Assembly: GCF_031127835.1 (NCBI RefSeq)
Contig: NZ_JARXHX010000003.1
Coordinates: forward strand, 62,001-126,000
Source of the DNA: Pelagicoccus sp. SDUM812002
Lineage (GTDB): Bacteria > Verrucomicrobiota > Verrucomicrobiia > Opitutales > Opitutaceae
Direction of reading: 5' to 3'
Length of the DNA: 64,000 nucleotides
Positions 45,416 through 55,797 of the stretch are shown one piece after another. The notes under the pieces were generated by a model that saw nothing but the letters and a program-made list of their open reading frames with translations, was not told the DNA's origin and searched no databases. The translations under genes and the position numbers were made by a program. Numbering within the stretch: the first letter of the stretch is position 1; each line of letters starts with the position of its first letter.

Positions 45416-45432
45416 TTAGAAACGAATCGAAC

Positions 45433-45741
45433 TTATCCCTCGATGATACCGAGGATGTCGTCTTCGCGAACGAGGAGATAGGTTTCGCCATCGACCTTCA
45501 CTTCAGTACCTCCGTACTTGCTAGTGAGGACCTTGTCGCCAACCTTTACATTGAAAGCGATCGCCTTGCCGTCTGCGTCCTTGGAGCCAGTGCCCAGGGC
45601 AATGACTTCCGCCTCTTGTGGCTTTTCCTTGGCAGAGTCGGGGATATAGATACCACCGCGGACTTGCTCGTCTTCTTCGATGTGCTTGATCAGCACGCGA
45701 TCACCTAGGGGTTTTACTTTTACTGATGTTGATGCGCTCAT
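45433..45741 (-). CDS. groES: Co-chaperonin GroES
   Basis: The 102-residue lid of the GroEL chamber. It begins [16 protein letters not shown], contains the mobile loop ([18 protein letters not shown]) and the closing strand [26 protein letters not shown]. No CIRCE inverted repeat (TTAGCACTC type) is seen in the 91 bases between dnaK and groES, so HrcA control of the usual kind is not evident. The gene lies just after the dnaK terminator and needs its own promoter or readthrough. Confidence 0.98.
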   Translation of the reverse strand: MSASTSVKVKPLGDRVLIKHIEEDEQVRGGIYIPDSAKEKPQEAEVIALGTGSKDADGKAIAFNVKVGDKVLTSKYGGTEVKVDGETYLLVREDDILGIIEG

Positions 45742-45792
45742 ATTGTGAGTTAACAGTTTGTTAGATTTATTTATTGATTGATTGAATGGAAA

Positions 45793-45822
45793 GGGACGTC
45801 TCGAATCAGTTCGAAACGTCCC
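45793..45822 (-). terminator. Terminator after dnaK
   Basis: A 13-bp stem with one mismatch (GGGACGTCTCGAA, 45793-45805; TTCGAAACGTCCC, 45810-45822) and loop TCAG lies 14 bases after the dnaK stop. On the minus strand only three T follow at once, so some readthrough to groES is possible. Confidence 0.7.
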
Positions 45823-45835
45823 AAAAGTTTGAATA

Positions 45836-47788
45836 CTAGTCCTTCTTCTCGTCGTCGACCACTTCGAAGTCAGCGTCCACTACGTCAGCCTGCTTAGGAT
45901 CCTTGCTCTTCTTGCTCTCACCCGAGTCACCGCCACCTTGTGGAGGTGGAGCACCTGCACCAGCTGGATCGCCTGCGCCGGCTGCGGAAGCCGCTTCCTG
46001 GTAAAGCTCAGCGCCGACCTTGGTCAGCTTCTCGAGAGCAGCCTTGATCTCGTCAGCATTGTCAGACTCTAGAGCCTTCTTGCCTTCAGCGATCGCGGCT
46101 TCGATTGGAGCCTTCTTTTCAGCGGGTAGCTTATCACCTGCTTCACCCAGCATCTTCTCCATCTGGTAGATGGACGAATCGAGCTGATTACGGCTTTCGA
46201 CCGACTCCTTGCGCTTCTTGTCTTCCTCAGCGTGGAGCTCAGCGTCCTTGGTCATCTTTTCGACTTCGTCTTCAGAGAGACCGCCGGATCCGGTAATCGT
46301 GATCTTCTGGTCCTTGCCAGTTCCCTTGTCCTTAGCGGAAACGTTCAGGATACCGTTGGCGTCGATGTCGAAGGTAACTTCGATCTGCGGCGTTCCACGA
46401 GGTGCTGGCGGAATGCCATCTAGGTGGAAAGTACCGAGAACCTTATTATCCGTCGCCATCTGCCTTTCGCCCTGCAAAACCTTAATCTCAACGGATGGCT
46501 GGTTGTCCGCGTAGGTGGAGAATGTCTGGGACTTCTTCGCTGGAATCGTAGTGTTTCTTGGTATCATCGCTGTGGATACGCCACCTGCCGTTTCGATACC
46601 GAGAGTGAGAGGGGTTACGTCAAGAAGAAGTACGTCGCGTACATCGCCCTTAAGAACCGCGCCCTGGATAGCCGCACCGATTGCAACCACTTCGTCAGGA
46701 TTAACACCTTGGTTAGGCTTTTTGCCAGCCAGTTCTTCAGCAATCTGAACAACCTTCGGCATACGGGTCATACCGCCAACGAGAACGAGCTCGTCTACAT
46801 CCGAGGTAGATAGGTCAGCATCACGCAAGCAGTTCTTGAAAGGCACCTTCAAGCGGCTGAAGAGATCATCGGTGATCTGCTCGAGCTTCGAGCGCGTCAC
46901 TGAAATATTCAAGTGCTTGGGACCAGACGCATCCGCAGTGATGAACGGAAGATTGATGTCGTAATTCGTGGATGAGGACAACGCGATCTTCGCCTTTTCC
47001 GCTTCTTCCTTCAAACGCTGGAGAGCCATAGGGTCACCCTTCAGGTCGATGCCATTTTCTGACTTAAACTCAGCGACCAGCCAATTGATGATGTGCTCAT
47101 CCCAGTTGTCACCACCGAGCATGGTGTCACCGTTGGTGGACTTAACTTCGAATACGCCGTCGCCGATTTCGAGGATCGATACGTCGAAGGTACCACCACC
47201 CAAGTCGAATACGGAAATCTTCTCCTCTGATTTCTTGTCGAGGCCGTAAGCGAGCGAAGCTGCAGTAGGCTCGTTGATGATACGGAGAACGTTGAGGCCT
47301 GCGATCTTACCAGCGTCCTTGGTTGCTTGGCGTTGGCTATCGTTGAAGTAAGCCGGCACGGTAATGACTGCTTCCGTGATGGTTTCGCCAAGATACGCTT
47401 CCGCGTCTGCCTTGAGCTTTGCCAAGACGAATGATGCGATCTGCTGCGGGGCAAACTTCTCGGTCTTATCGCCCACTTTACACTCTATGTAAGCGTCGCC
47501 ATTGTCTGCGCCTACCACCGTGTATGGAAGGCTCGAGGCTTCTTGACTCAACTCCGAGAAGCTGCGCCCGATCATCCGCTTGGCTGAAAAGATGGTGTTC
47601 TTCGGGTTCGTGACCGCCTGGCGCTTTGCTGCCTGGCCCACGAGCCGCTCACCTGTCTTGCTGAACGCTACGATCGACGGAGTCGTACGTGCGCCTTCTG
47701 CATTTGGTATTACGACCGGCTCGTCGCCGTCCATTACTGCCATGCAGGAGTTAGTTGTTCCTAGATCTATGCCTAATACACGTCCCAT
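45836..47788 (-). CDS. dnaK: Molecular chaperone DnaK (Hsp70)
   Basis: Hsp70 chaperone of 650 residues from the ATG at 47788 ([18 protein letters not shown]). Intact ATPase loops are [34 protein letters not shown] and [12 protein letters not shown]. The substrate-binding domain starts after [14 protein letters not shown], and the C-terminus is acidic ([13 protein letters not shown]). No dnaJ or grpE is adjacent. A perfect 14-bp palindrome and two tandem repeats lie upstream. This intact Hsp70 is a useful contrast to the degenerate Hsp70-like protein at 57984-59465. Confidence 0.99.
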   Translation of the reverse strand: MGRVLGIDLGTTNSCMAVMDGDEPVVIPNAEGARTTPSIVAFSKTGERLVGQAAKRQAVTNPKNTIFSAKRMIGRSFSELSQEASSLPYTVVGADNGDAYIECKVGDKTEKFAPQQIASFVLAKLKADAEAYLGETITEAVITVPAYFNDSQRQATKDAGKIAGLNVLRIINEPTAASLAYGLDKKSEEKISVFDLGGGTFDVSILEIGDGVFEVKSTNGDTMLGGDNWDEHIINWLVAEFKSENGIDLKGDPMALQRLKEEAEKAKIALSSSTNYDINLPFITADASGPKHLNISVTRSKLEQITDDLFSRLKVPFKNCLRDADLSTSDVDELVLVGGMTRMPKVVQIAEELAGKKPNQGVNPDEVVAIGAAIQGAVLKGDVRDVLLLDVTPLTLGIETAGGVSTAMIPRNTTIPAKKSQTFSTYADNQPSVEIKVLQGERQMATDNKVLGTFHLDGIPPAPRGTPQIEVTFDIDANGILNVSAKDKGTGKDQKITITGSGGLSEDEVEKMTKDAELHAEEDKKRKESVESRNQLDSSIYQMEKMLGEAGDKLPAEKKAPIEAAIAEGKKALESDNADEIKAALEKLTKVGAELYQEAASAAGAGDPAGAGAPPPQGGGDSGESKKSKDPKQADVVDADFEVVDDEKKD

Positions 47789-47819
47789 GCCTATCGCATC
47801 AGCAAACAATATACCAACG

Positions 47820-47932
47820 GGATTTTAAAATCCTCAACTCATTGCTTTCGTGTTACTTACAGTCTTTATCTTATCCAAACACCCCCTCACCAAATAACAG
47901 TAAACTTGCTTTTGTCCCACTTTTTGTCCCAC
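47820..47932 (-). promoter_or_regulatory. Candidate control region of dnaK
   Basis: A perfect palindrome GGATTTTAAAATCC (47820-47833) lies about 30 bases before the dnaK start. Farther up, GTGGGACAAAA (minus-strand reading) occurs twice at a 12-base step (47910-47920 and 47922-47932). No CIRCE and no clear sigma-32 promoter was recognised. These elements may bind a heat-shock or other regulator; function is inferred from placement only. Confidence 0.4.
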
Positions 47933-48044
47933 TTTTTTACAATCATGAGACATATACCTTCACCGCTGTCACAACTGAGACACAGCCGACTCAAATCCTT
48001 CTGATTGATGGAAACTTCTAGCTGCAAAATCACTCTCACAAACC

Positions 48045-48683
48045 ATGACCATCCCTAACGAGCTACCTGCCATGATCCTACCTGGAACGGTTTTGCTTCC
48101 CAAAACGATCATGCCACTTCGGATATTCGAGGAACGGTATCAATTGATGTTGGCAGACTCTCTGGGGGGAGATCGTATTTTCGCAATTGCAAACGGAGTT
48201 CCCGACGCAGCCGATAATGACTCGATTTCCGACTCAGACCGCAAGCAGCTCGTTGCAACGGTCGGTCTCATCCGCGTCAGCTCCCAAAATCCGGACGGCA
48301 CTTCCATCCTAATGCTGGAAGGAACCGATAGGGTAAGAATCGAAGAGGTTTCGCAACTTACACCCTACCCGATTCTCCGTGTATCCAAATTTCCTACTAC
48401 AAACCGCCCACAAGACGAATTCGAAGCAGAGATCGTAGTCGTTCTACTCGATAAGGTGGATCAGCTCCACGAGCTCGTCGCAGTAGACGAAGACAATGCA
48501 AACGCTGCCTGCCATGCGATCGACGACCTCGAGATGCTCGCTCACTTCATCATGCAAACCTACTGCAACAGCTCAGTCATGATGCTGCGAACGCTCGAAA
48601 CCACGAATCTCATAGAACGCTGCAAGCTCGTGTCGGACTACCTCCAGCTGCAAATCATGCTGGCCGAAGAAACCGGGGAGTAA
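48045..48683 (+). CDS. LON substrate-binding domain protein
   Basis: A 212-residue protein consisting of the N-terminal (LAN/PUA-like) domain of Lon protease without ATPase or protease parts. It starts LPAMILPGTVLLPKTIMPLRIFEERYQLML, then RIFAIANG, a GLIRVSSQNPDGTSILMLEGTDRVRI core, and a helical tail with LETTNLIERCKLVSDYL. Stand-alone LON-domain proteins are widespread; they may bind unfolded substrates, but no biochemical role is firmly set. It is divergent from dnaK across a 256-base spacer, which suits a protein-quality role. Confidence 0.88.
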   Translation: MTIPNELPAMILPGTVLLPKTIMPLRIFEERYQLMLADSLGGDRIFAIANGVPDAADNDSISDSDRKQLVATVGLIRVSSQNPDGTSILMLEGTDRVRIEEVSQLTPYPILRVSKFPTTNRPQDEFEAEIVVVLLDKVDQLHELVAVDEDNANAACHAIDDLEMLAHFIMQTYCNSSVMMLRTLETTNLIERCKLVSDYLQLQIMLAEETGE

Positions 48684-48695
48684 TCCGCCGCAACA

Positions 48696-50456
48696 CTACA
48701 CAGCCTTTAGCCGCCCTAGAGCGGGCCGTCGCTTCGCGAACGCTTTCCTCACCTCATCCACGCTTAGCGTGTTGAACACGTGGCTTTCGTTGAGCCAGCC
48801 CTTGCGGGCGACATTGACCCCGGCTTCCACGAAGTCGAAATGCTCAATCCGGTGAGCATCTGGGTTGATACTCGTCATCAAGCCCTTATCCGCCGCTCGA
48901 CGCCAAAACCTCCAGTCCATATCCAAGCGCCGAGGGTTCGCGTTTATCTCGATAATGACTCCGTTGGCAATCGCCGCGTCCACGACTTTAGAAACATCGA
49001 CTTTATAACCCTCGCGCCTCAGCAAAATCCGCCCTGTCAGGTGCCCCAGCATCGTAGTGGCTGGATGCTCGATCGCTCGAATTAATCGCTTAGTCATGTC
49101 CTCCTCAGTTTGAGTCATAGAAATGTGTACGGAAGAAACGACGTAGTCTAAACTCATCAGCGTACTCTCGTCCAAATCCAAGCTGCCATCGGTTAGGATG
49201 TCGCACTCTACCCCTGAGAATACGTACGTCGAAAATTTCCTCGACTTGTTTAGGGAATCGATCAGCGAAATCTGTTCGAGCACACGTTCATCATCCAAGC
49301 CATTAGCCTGGAAGCTCGCCTTGGAGTGATCAGCTGTTCCCCAGTACTCCCATCCCCGCTCCTGAGCTGCCTTCGTCATTTCTTCGAGCGAGCAACGTCC
49401 GTCGGAAGCGGTGGTGTGGTTATGGAAAACGCCGCGTATCGATTTTCCGTCCAACAACTGCGGCAACTTACCTGACTCCGCCGCCTCGATCTCACCGGCC
49501 CCTTCACGGAGTTCCGGCAAAACGTATTCAAGGTCCAAGTACTTGAAGAGATCCTCTTCAGAAGATATGACCTTACTGTTGGAGAAATCGTCTTCGTCCA
49601 CCGGCTTCAACCCCCACTCGCTCAAGCTCATACCTCGCGATAAAGCTCGTTGGCGCATCGCTACGTTGTGATCCTTCGATCCCGTAAAATGATGCAATGC
49701 GAAATAGAACTGCTCTGGTGGCACTACTCGTAAATCCGCCTGTAATCCACTCTCGAATCGTACACTAGACTTCGTCTCACCGCGGGCCGTCACTTCCTTA
49801 ACACCTTCTTGCGCAACGAACCAATCCATAATCGGCTTCGGTGTCTTCGATCCTACAATAAAATCTAGGTCTCCTACCGTTTCACGTTTGCGCCGCAAAC
49901 TACCGGCGTGAGATGCCGAATCTACCTCAGGCAGACTCTGCAGCCCATCTAATATTGGCTTGGCCACCTCGAACGCATCCCACCAAAGATGACGCCTTCC
50001 ATAGGCTTCCCTGTTCTCGATACCCAGCAAAATCTTCTCCGCAGTCTTCTTGCCAAATCCCTTCAGTTCAGCAACCGCGCCCGACTCGCAAGCTATCTTC
50101 AACTCCTCGATGCTAGCGACACCAAGTTCTTTATGCATGTTCTTGATCTTCTTAGCGCCTAGCCCCGGTATCTCAAGCATGGATACAAGTCCCGGTTCGA
50201 CCGAATCTTTTAGTTTTTCGAAAAACGTTAAAGATCCCGTTTCGTAGAGCTCCGTGATCTTCTGGACGAGAGCATCCCCAAATCCAGCGACTTCCTTGAG
50301 CTTCCCATCCGACACTAGATCTCCCAAGTCCTCCTCCAGGGTTTCCAGTTTGCGGGCTCCATTCTGGTAGGCACGAATTTTAAACGGGTTCTCACCTTTG
50401 ATTTCGAGTAGCGTCGCTATCTCGTTCAGTACGTCCGCTATATCACTTTTGTCCAT
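48696..50456 (-). CDS. polX: DNA polymerase/3'-5' exonuclease PolX
   Basis: A family X repair polymerase with a C-terminal PHP nuclease, 586 residues from the ATG at 50456. The N-terminal helix-hairpin-helix region ([35 protein letters not shown]-like) precedes the polymerase palm with [10 protein letters not shown] (catalytic Asp pair) and [10 protein letters not shown] (third Asp). The PHP domain shows all metal sites: [43 protein letters not shown] and NPDAHR. It acts in base-excision-type gap filling. It sits ten bases after menE, an unusual operon partner. Confidence 0.95.
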   Translation of the reverse strand: MDKSDIADVLNEIATLLEIKGENPFKIRAYQNGARKLETLEEDLGDLVSDGKLKEVAGFGDALVQKITELYETGSLTFFEKLKDSVEPGLVSMLEIPGLGAKKIKNMHKELGVASIEELKIACESGAVAELKGFGKKTAEKILLGIENREAYGRRHLWWDAFEVAKPILDGLQSLPEVDSASHAGSLRRKRETVGDLDFIVGSKTPKPIMDWFVAQEGVKEVTARGETKSSVRFESGLQADLRVVPPEQFYFALHHFTGSKDHNVAMRQRALSRGMSLSEWGLKPVDEDDFSNSKVISSEEDLFKYLDLEYVLPELREGAGEIEAAESGKLPQLLDGKSIRGVFHNHTTASDGRCSLEEMTKAAQERGWEYWGTADHSKASFQANGLDDERVLEQISLIDSLNKSRKFSTYVFSGVECDILTDGSLDLDESTLMSLDYVVSSVHISMTQTEEDMTKRLIRAIEHPATTMLGHLTGRILLRREGYKVDVSKVVDAAIANGVIIEINANPRRLDMDWRFWRRAADKGLMTSINPDAHRIEHFDFVEAGVNVARKGWLNESHVFNTLSVDEVRKAFAKRRPALGRLKAV

Positions 50457-50466
50457 TGAAAGTATT

Positions 50467-51870
50467 CTACGCGCTTGTTTTCGCTTCAAGTTCAGGAAGG
50501 TTTGGCTTTCCCGCTTCATTCCTGGGAATTTCGCTTAGCCGTATCCATTTCTTGGGCATCTTATAGTTTGAAAATTCCCGTCCGATCACTTCGCGGATCG
50601 TACCCTCGCTCACACCACTGTCCTGCGGCACATAAGCCACCGCTAGCAGTTCGCCCCACTCCCGATCAGCTATACCAAAGGCGTGTACATCGCTCACTAG
50701 CCCACTCGCCTCGAAAACCATTTCCACTTCGCGAAGGTTCACTTTCTCTCCCCCCGTGATAACAACCCGGTCAGCCCTGCCTAGTACCATCAAGTGTCCT
50801 GCCTCGTCTAAACGCCCGAGATCAGTGGTTAACACCGATAGGTTCGACTTAGACAAAGTATCGCCATAGTATCCACGAAATAATGACATACCTAAAACTT
50901 GAATTAAGCCAACCTCCCCTACGGGCATACGTTCACTCGTTACCTCCTCGTTCACAATGTCGATGCGAACATGCGGCAATGCTCTCCCTTGATGCATCTC
51001 GCCCGCTAGGAATTGTTCAGGTGACAAGGTAGCTACCTGAGCGCCCGTTTCTGTCATTCCGTAGGTCGGGGCAAGCGGCAAACGCAGGCTTCGCGAACGT
51101 TCGAGAAGCCCGACTGGGGCAGGGCCTCCGCCGATGAAGATCGCTCGATAATCCTTGAGGCGCGGTATGTTCGCCTCGTCTCTCAATAAGCGCTCGAGCT
51201 GGGTCGCTACCAAGGATAGAAACCGGACCTCCCGATCTTCCGCGAGTAACAAGGCATGCTCCCGCTCGAAGGTTTCCAGCCGACCGAATACGACGCTTCC
51301 CATCGTCAGGAGAGCTCGCACGAGTTGCATGAACCCGCTAACGTGATAGAGAGGCAAGACACAGTGTCCCGCCATCTTGCTGCAGGAGATGTGAGCTTGG
51401 AAACCGTAGGCCGCAGCCGCGAGGGTGCTCCAATCATGGATTGCGAAACGAATCCGTCCAGAAGTGCCGCCCGTCGGGATCATCACTCGCAACAGATTTC
51501 TACCCATCTCCACCGTGGTCGACAATCTTGCCGCTTCGTTCCTCGAGCATGCAAAAACGCCGGGACCGGAATCCGAGATTTCGTATTGCACATTGGATAC
51601 ACGCCTCGCCGTATCCAGCTCAACTCTTCCCCAAGTTGGGTTGAAAAGGAACAGGTCAACCTCTTCTCGCGAGAACGCAAGAAATAGCGCTGCAAAACTG
51701 AGCGGATGCGTGGCCATGATCGCGACGCGCGTTCTGCCTTTACCGCTATCACGCAGCTTGTCTACCCATCCGTGTGCCGCGGAATAAACCGGATCCCAAA
51801 CAGATCTGAACTGCGGGAACAGTCCACCATGAGATTCGAAATCAAAGAGTCTATCTAAGTCAGGTTCCAC
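50467..51870 (-). CDS. menE: O-succinylbenzoate-CoA ligase (MenE-type acyl-CoA synthetase)
   Basis: An adenylate-forming ligase of 467 residues that would activate o-succinylbenzoate to its CoA ester in menaquinone synthesis. The phosphate loop is [14 protein letters not shown], the mid motif [14 protein letters not shown], then [21 protein letters not shown], and the C-terminal lysine region [11 protein letters not shown]. It is slightly short for an AMP-ligase, as MenE usually is. The start is GTG, and the gene overlaps menC by 16 bases, which strongly supports the MenE assignment over a general fatty acid ligase. Confidence 0.88.
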   Translation of the reverse strand: MEPDLDRLFDFESHGGLFPQFRSVWDPVYSAAHGWVDKLRDSGKGRTRVAIMATHPLSFAALFLAFSREEVDLFLFNPTWGRVELDTARRVSNVQYEISDSGPGVFACSRNEAARLSTTVEMGRNLLRVMIPTGGTSGRIRFAIHDWSTLAAAAYGFQAHISCSKMAGHCVLPLYHVSGFMQLVRALLTMGSVVFGRLETFEREHALLLAEDREVRFLSLVATQLERLLRDEANIPRLKDYRAIFIGGGPAPVGLLERSRSLRLPLAPTYGMTETGAQVATLSPEQFLAGEMHQGRALPHVRIDIVNEEVTSERMPVGEVGLIQVLGMSLFRGYYGDTLSKSNLSVLTTDLGRLDEAGHLMVLGRADRVVITGGEKVNLREVEMVFEASGLVSDVHAFGIADREWGELLAVAYVPQDSGVSEGTIREVIGREFSNYKMPKKWIRLSEIPRNEAGKPNLPELEAKTSA

Positions 51871-52853
51871 AGGCTTTCGAGGGTATCGCTACTCGGTAAG
51901 GCGCCGTTCTGCAAGAATGGACCCAAGTCTAATCCGAAATTCCTGTCTCTGAACAGACTCTCCACTCCAAAACCTAGTGCACGCATCGAGCCTTCTTGTC
52001 GGATCGCAAATCCGATAGCATTCGCCGTTCCAACCATAGATTCTAAGGATGACGAAAAAACGCAGTCTCCCGCTCCACTTTCGAGCTCTTGCTCCATCGC
52101 TCCGAGACTGCCACTAATCGAGGGCTTGATCACGTAAAGTCCCGCCCACTGATCGTCCCGCCACCGTTTCAAATCGTCCACCGAGCCAACAGACTCGTCC
52201 AAGGCCAAAGGAGTCGGAAAATCCGCGGCGAGGCGACGCATCTCGACTTCGCTACCGCGCGGCAACGGTTGCTCGATAAACTCTACCGGTAGCTCCGCAG
52301 CGCGCTCTAGCCAAGACACTGCCAAACGGTAATCAAGCATCCCGTTTGCATCCAATCGAACAGAGACTTTTCCATCACTCATCTCGATCACTCGATCCAA
52401 TGCCTTCAACTCATCGAGCAGGCTACCTTTTCCAATCTTAAACTTCAGGCATTGGTAGTGCATCTTGAGCTTCTCCTCGACATCCGCCACATCGCTTAGG
52501 TTCGTGACTAGTCCGCAGATCGGCCAAGGTTTTTGCAATTCTGGCCAAAGCCCTTCTTCGGCGATCATGCGAAGCGCCGACTCGATTGCCCAGATGAGGC
52601 AAGGATAACCGCCAAGTTCCGGCAGAACCGACTCCACCTCAAATTTCTGCCCGAAAGACTCCACCACACCCAGAGCCGTTGCGAAGCTCTCGGTACCAAA
52701 TCCCAAGATGGGGGCAACTTCACCGAACCCAACCCGCCCATCGCCATCTTCCAAACGGATCAAAATTCCCTCTCGAGTCGCGTAGCTCTCCCGAGCGTTA
52801 GAAAAATTCCCTGAGAAATGGCGGCGGTAGGCCTTATATTCGAAGCGATGCAT
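51855..52853 (-). CDS. menC: O-succinylbenzoate synthase
   Basis: MenC dehydrates SHCHC to o-succinylbenzoate in menaquinone synthesis. This enolase-superfamily protein has 332 residues from the ATG at 52853; a longer reading would run over the divergent guaB start. The catalytic Lys is in CLKFKIGKGS. The three metal ligands are the Asp in VRLDANGML, the Glu in EFIEQPLP and the Asp in LALDESVGS, and the second Lys is in YVIKPSISGS. The N-terminal capping domain starts RFEYKAYRRHF. It is the first gene of menC-menE-polX. Confidence 0.92.
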   Translation of the reverse strand: MHRFEYKAYRRHFSGNFSNARESYATREGILIRLEDGDGRVGFGEVAPILGFGTESFATALGVVESFGQKFEVESVLPELGGYPCLIWAIESALRMIAEEGLWPELQKPWPICGLVTNLSDVADVEEKLKMHYQCLKFKIGKGSLLDELKALDRVIEMSDGKVSVRLDANGMLDYRLAVSWLERAAELPVEFIEQPLPRGSEVEMRRLAADFPTPLALDESVGSVDDLKRWRDDQWAGLYVIKPSISGSLGAMEQELESGAGDCVFSSSLESMVGTANAIGFAIRQEGSMRALGFGVESLFRDRNFGLDLGPFLQNGALPSSDTLESLWNLT

Positions 52854-52953
52854 GGAGCGGCGTGATTTTGAAGCTACCTCTTGGAGAACAAAAAAAATCA
52901 AATATCGAGGCCAAAATTCTTGATTCCCCACAAGCCTCTCCCTAATCCGGACT

Positions 52954-54522
52954 ATGGCCAGCCTGAGTTCAAACGACTTCAACGAGGACAACTACTATCT
53001 CGGCAGCGACGACTTCTTCACCGCGCAACGAGATAACGCACTGACATACGACGACGTGTCGTTGGCGACCAACTACACGGAGATCCTCCCCAGAAACGCC
53101 TCTCTCGCGACTTCCCTGTCCGATCGCCTCAAACTCAACCTCCCGATCCTTTCTTCGGACATGGATACGGTAACCGAGTACCAAATGGCCATCCATATGG
53201 CGCTATCCGGCGGTATGGGTATCATCCACTACAACATGCCCTACAGAGAGCAGGTGTCACAGGTCACTCGCGTCAAGTATCACATCAACGGACTTCTGCC
53301 TAACCCGATCACCATACCAGATCATCTGATGATCGGCGACGTACTTTCGCTAATCGAGGAAAAGGGCTATAAGTTCCGCACCTTCCCAGTGGTAGACGAA
53401 ACCAAACGACTCGCCGGCCTCCTGAGCAGTCGAGTGGTGAAAGAGCGCTACAGCGGACTCGCGGTGAAAGACGCAATGGACTCGATCGAGCAAGTTCATA
53501 CGATGAACCAAAAGGACGTGCTCCACGACCCTATCACCGTCGCGGACGCTTTCTTCAGCAAGCACATCGGTATCAATAAACTGCTCGTGGTCGACGATGA
53601 TCGCTTCCTCAAAGGCATCGTTTCCCTTTCCGATATTGAGCGCATAAATGCCGAGTCGCAGTCTGTCCTCAAACCCGCTCGCGACTCAGACTTCCGCCTC
53701 GTGGTCGGCGCCGCCATTTCGGCAATTCGTAAACCGGACGGCACTTTGGATCACGATGCCATCGCCAAACACGTCGGAAATCTCGTAACCGAAAAGGTCG
53801 ACGCAGTTGCCGTTTCAACTGCTCACGGCCATTCCGCCGGTGTCGGCGAAACCGTAAAGTTCGTCCGCTCGCAGTTCCCCGATCTCACCATAATCGCTGG
53901 AAACGTGACCTCTGCCAGCGGCGTCGAGTATCTCGCCGACTGCGGAGCGAACGCCATCAAGATCGGCCAGGGGCCCGGTTCGATTTGCACGACTCGAATC
54001 GTGGCGGGAGTCGGCATACCTCAGCTCACAGCACTTTACGTGGCCTCCCAAGGAGCCAAGAAAAAGGGTGTTCGTATCATCGCGGACGGCGGTATCACCA
54101 AATCGGGCGACATGGTGAAGGCTCTCACTCTTTCCGATGCAGTCATTCTCGGCGGCATGCTGGCAGGTTGCCGCGAAGCTCCCGGGGAGCTCATCGAAAT
54201 CAATGGTAAGCTCTACAAGAGCTACCGCGGCATGGGCAGTCTTAGCGCCATGGAAAAAGGGTCTGCCTCCCGCTACGGACAAGACAAGAAGGACACCACT
54301 CGGAAACTGACGGCCGAAGGCATCGAAGGCATGAAAGAAGTCCAAGGTACCGTTGCCGAAACGCTAGCTCCCATGGCAGGCGGAATTCAAGCCGGTATGG
54401 GCTACCTCGGAGCCGCGACTGTACCCGAGCTCAAGAGAAAGGCCCGCTTCGTTCGCATCTCCGGAGCGGGCATGGTCGAATCCGCGCCGCACGACGTGAT
54501 CGAGGTTTCCAAGCGCGGCTAA
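52954..54522 (+). CDS. guaB: Inosine-5'-monophosphate dehydrogenase
   Basis: GuaB oxidises IMP to XMP, the first step toward GMP. The TIM barrel begins [16 protein letters not shown], with [13 protein letters not shown]. Two CBS repeats sit in the usual insertion (about 120-235; [18 protein letters not shown] and [18 protein letters not shown]). The catalytic Cys loop is [13 protein letters not shown], and the flap SRYGQDKK follows. The 522-residue protein has a roughly 25-residue N-terminal extension compared with typical GuaB (about 490). It divides from menC across a 100-base spacer and ends at a clear terminator. Confidence 0.96.
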   Translation: MASLSSNDFNEDNYYLGSDDFFTAQRDNALTYDDVSLATNYTEILPRNASLATSLSDRLKLNLPILSSDMDTVTEYQMAIHMALSGGMGIIHYNMPYREQVSQVTRVKYHINGLLPNPITIPDHLMIGDVLSLIEEKGYKFRTFPVVDETKRLAGLLSSRVVKERYSGLAVKDAMDSIEQVHTMNQKDVLHDPITVADAFFSKHIGINKLLVVDDDRFLKGIVSLSDIERINAESQSVLKPARDSDFRLVVGAAISAIRKPDGTLDHDAIAKHVGNLVTEKVDAVAVSTAHGHSAGVGETVKFVRSQFPDLTIIAGNVTSASGVEYLADCGANAIKIGQGPGSICTTRIVAGVGIPQLTALYVASQGAKKKGVRIIADGGITKSGDMVKALTLSDAVILGGMLAGCREAPGELIEINGKLYKSYRGMGSLSAMEKGSASRYGQDKKDTTRKLTAEGIEGMKEVQGTVAETLAPMAGGIQAGMGYLGAATVPELKRKARFVRISGAGMVESAPHDVIEVSKRG

Positions 54523-54549
54523 GCCGCGCTCCAATCTTACCAAACAAAA

Positions 54550-54573
54550 AACGACGACCCAACGGTCGTCGTT
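54550..54573. terminator. Bidirectional terminator after guaB
   Basis: A perfect 10-bp stem AACGACGACC/GGTCGTCGTT with a 4-nt loop. The minus-strand reading has six T and serves the small membrane-protein gene; the plus-strand reading has CTTT and serves guaB. Confidence 0.9.
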
Positions 54574-54598
54574 CTTTGAAACTCGTTTATTCGCTGGG

Positions 54599-54970
54599 CT
54601 AGAGCCGCTCGCGGTATTTGGCGGAAGCCGCGTCCGCCTTTGGAATCTTTGATCGAAACACTTCGTTCCAAACCGAATACATAACCCAAATTCCGAAAAG
54701 GCAAGGAGCGAGAGAGATCATACCACGGGTGAAATCTGTGGTTCGAATGAGGTCCAGCACCGTAGGGATCGACAAGAAAAGAGCAAATCGCCTGCAACTT
54801 CTCGCCTTGCGGGCCAGGCGTTCAGGTGAACCTTGAACGTCGACCAGCCTTAAATCCGGCTTCATTTGACGTGCTACATGCTTGAAGTAACGGCCGTAAA
54901 AAAGTGCGTAGAAAATCCAGACTGAACCCCAGATCCAGCTAGATTCGGTTATGCCGTTCGTCTCGTTCAT
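54599..54970 (-). CDS. Small membrane protein, uncharacterised
   Basis: A 123-residue protein that I cannot place in a family. It has a hydrophobic helix near the N-terminus (WIWGSVWIFYALFYGRYF), a basic central section with Arg-rich pieces (ERLARKARSCRRFALF), and one or two more helices (FLSIPTVLDLI, SLAPCLFGIWVMYSVW). The C-terminus is charged and soluble. The gene is a clean open frame with its own strong terminator, so it is probably real. It converges on guaB. Confidence 0.62.
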   Translation of the reverse strand: MNETNGITESSWIWGSVWIFYALFYGRYFKHVARQMKPDLRLVDVQGSPERLARKARSCRRFALFLSIPTVLDLIRTTDFTRGMISLAPCLFGIWVMYSVWNEVFRSKIPKADAASAKYRERL

Positions 54971-55155
54971 AGTTGATAAGTAGTTTGATTTGCTGAGCGC
55001 CGCGACTTTGTCGCACGCCTTAGGAATAGATCGGCTAAGTAACTAAGAACCTAAGAGCTCAGCTTTGTTCCCCTAGCTGTCGAATCCTGCTTTCCTCAGG
55101 CTAACGAGGGCTTTTTTGCTGGATTGCTTTCGCCCCGCTCTCCAATTTGCCCGCC

Positions 55156-55725
55156 ATGCAATCCACGCAGGACGAAGTTCTAGAAATATTCAAACGCACC
55201 AAAGCGCTACTCGAGGGACATTTCATCCTTCGCTCCGGTCTTCGTAGCGAGTTCTTCTTTCAGTGCGCTCAAGTCTGCCAGCACATTGGCGAAGTCAGCC
55301 GACTCATCGAGCTCCTCAAGCCCAAGCTCGATACTGTTTCCTTCGATACCGTACTGGCTCCCGCCATGGGAGGCCTCGTGGTCGGACAAGAGGTCGCCCG
55401 CCAATTCGACAAGCGATACATATTCGTGGAAAAGGTGGACGACAAACTCGAACTGCGCCGAGGCTTCAAGATAGCAAAAGGCGAGCGTATCCTCATCGTC
55501 GAAGACGTCGTTACTCGTGGCGGACGCGTCAACGAAGCAGTAGAAATCGTCAAGAAAAACGGCGGAGTAGTGGCAGGTATCGGTGTTCTGGTCGACCGCA
55601 GCCAAGGAAAAGTTAGCTTCGAAGCCCCACTGCACTCCCTTCTGGAAATGGGGTTCCCAACTTACGACCCCGAAAACCTCCCCGATCATTTGAAGAACAT
55701 CCCCGCAATCAAGCCGGGAAGCTAG
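55156..55725 (+). CDS. pyrE: Orotate phosphoribosyltransferase
   Basis: PyrE joins orotate and PRPP to give OMP in pyrimidine synthesis. It has 189 residues from the ATG at 55156 (a TTG three codons upstream is possible). Landmarks are GHFILRSGLRSEFFFQCAQV, the VLAPAMGGLVVGQEVAR loop, FVEKVDDKLELRRGFKI and the PRPP-binding motif ILIVEDVVTRGGRVNEAV. The usual TTGGS is TRGGR here. It is a single gene flanked by terminators; other pyr genes are not in the window. Confidence 0.95.
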   Translation: MQSTQDEVLEIFKRTKALLEGHFILRSGLRSEFFFQCAQVCQHIGEVSRLIELLKPKLDTVSFDTVLAPAMGGLVVGQEVARQFDKRYIFVEKVDDKLELRRGFKIAKGERILIVEDVVTRGGRVNEAVEIVKKNGGVVAGIGVLVDRSQGKVSFEAPLHSLLEMGFPTYDPENLPDHLKNIPAIKPGS

Positions 55726-55754
55726 AAGACTCGCGTCTACAATTTTCAAATACA

Positions 55755-55781
55755 AAGGCCCGGCTACAAAAGTCGGGCCTT
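55755..55781. terminator. Terminator shared by pyrE and the VWA operon
   Basis: An 11-bp stem with one G-T pair (AAGGCCCGGCT, 55755-55765; AGTCGGGCCTT, 55771-55781) and a 5-nt loop sits between convergent genes, 30 bases after pyrE and 17 after the last VWA gene. Confidence 0.82.
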
Positions 55782-55797
55782 CAGTTAAATTGGCTTC

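Noticed and set aside
45742-48044. CIRCE operator for HrcA upstream of groES or dnaK
   Set aside because: Both spacers were read on both strands and no TTAGCACTC-N9-GAGTGCTAA-like sequence was found.
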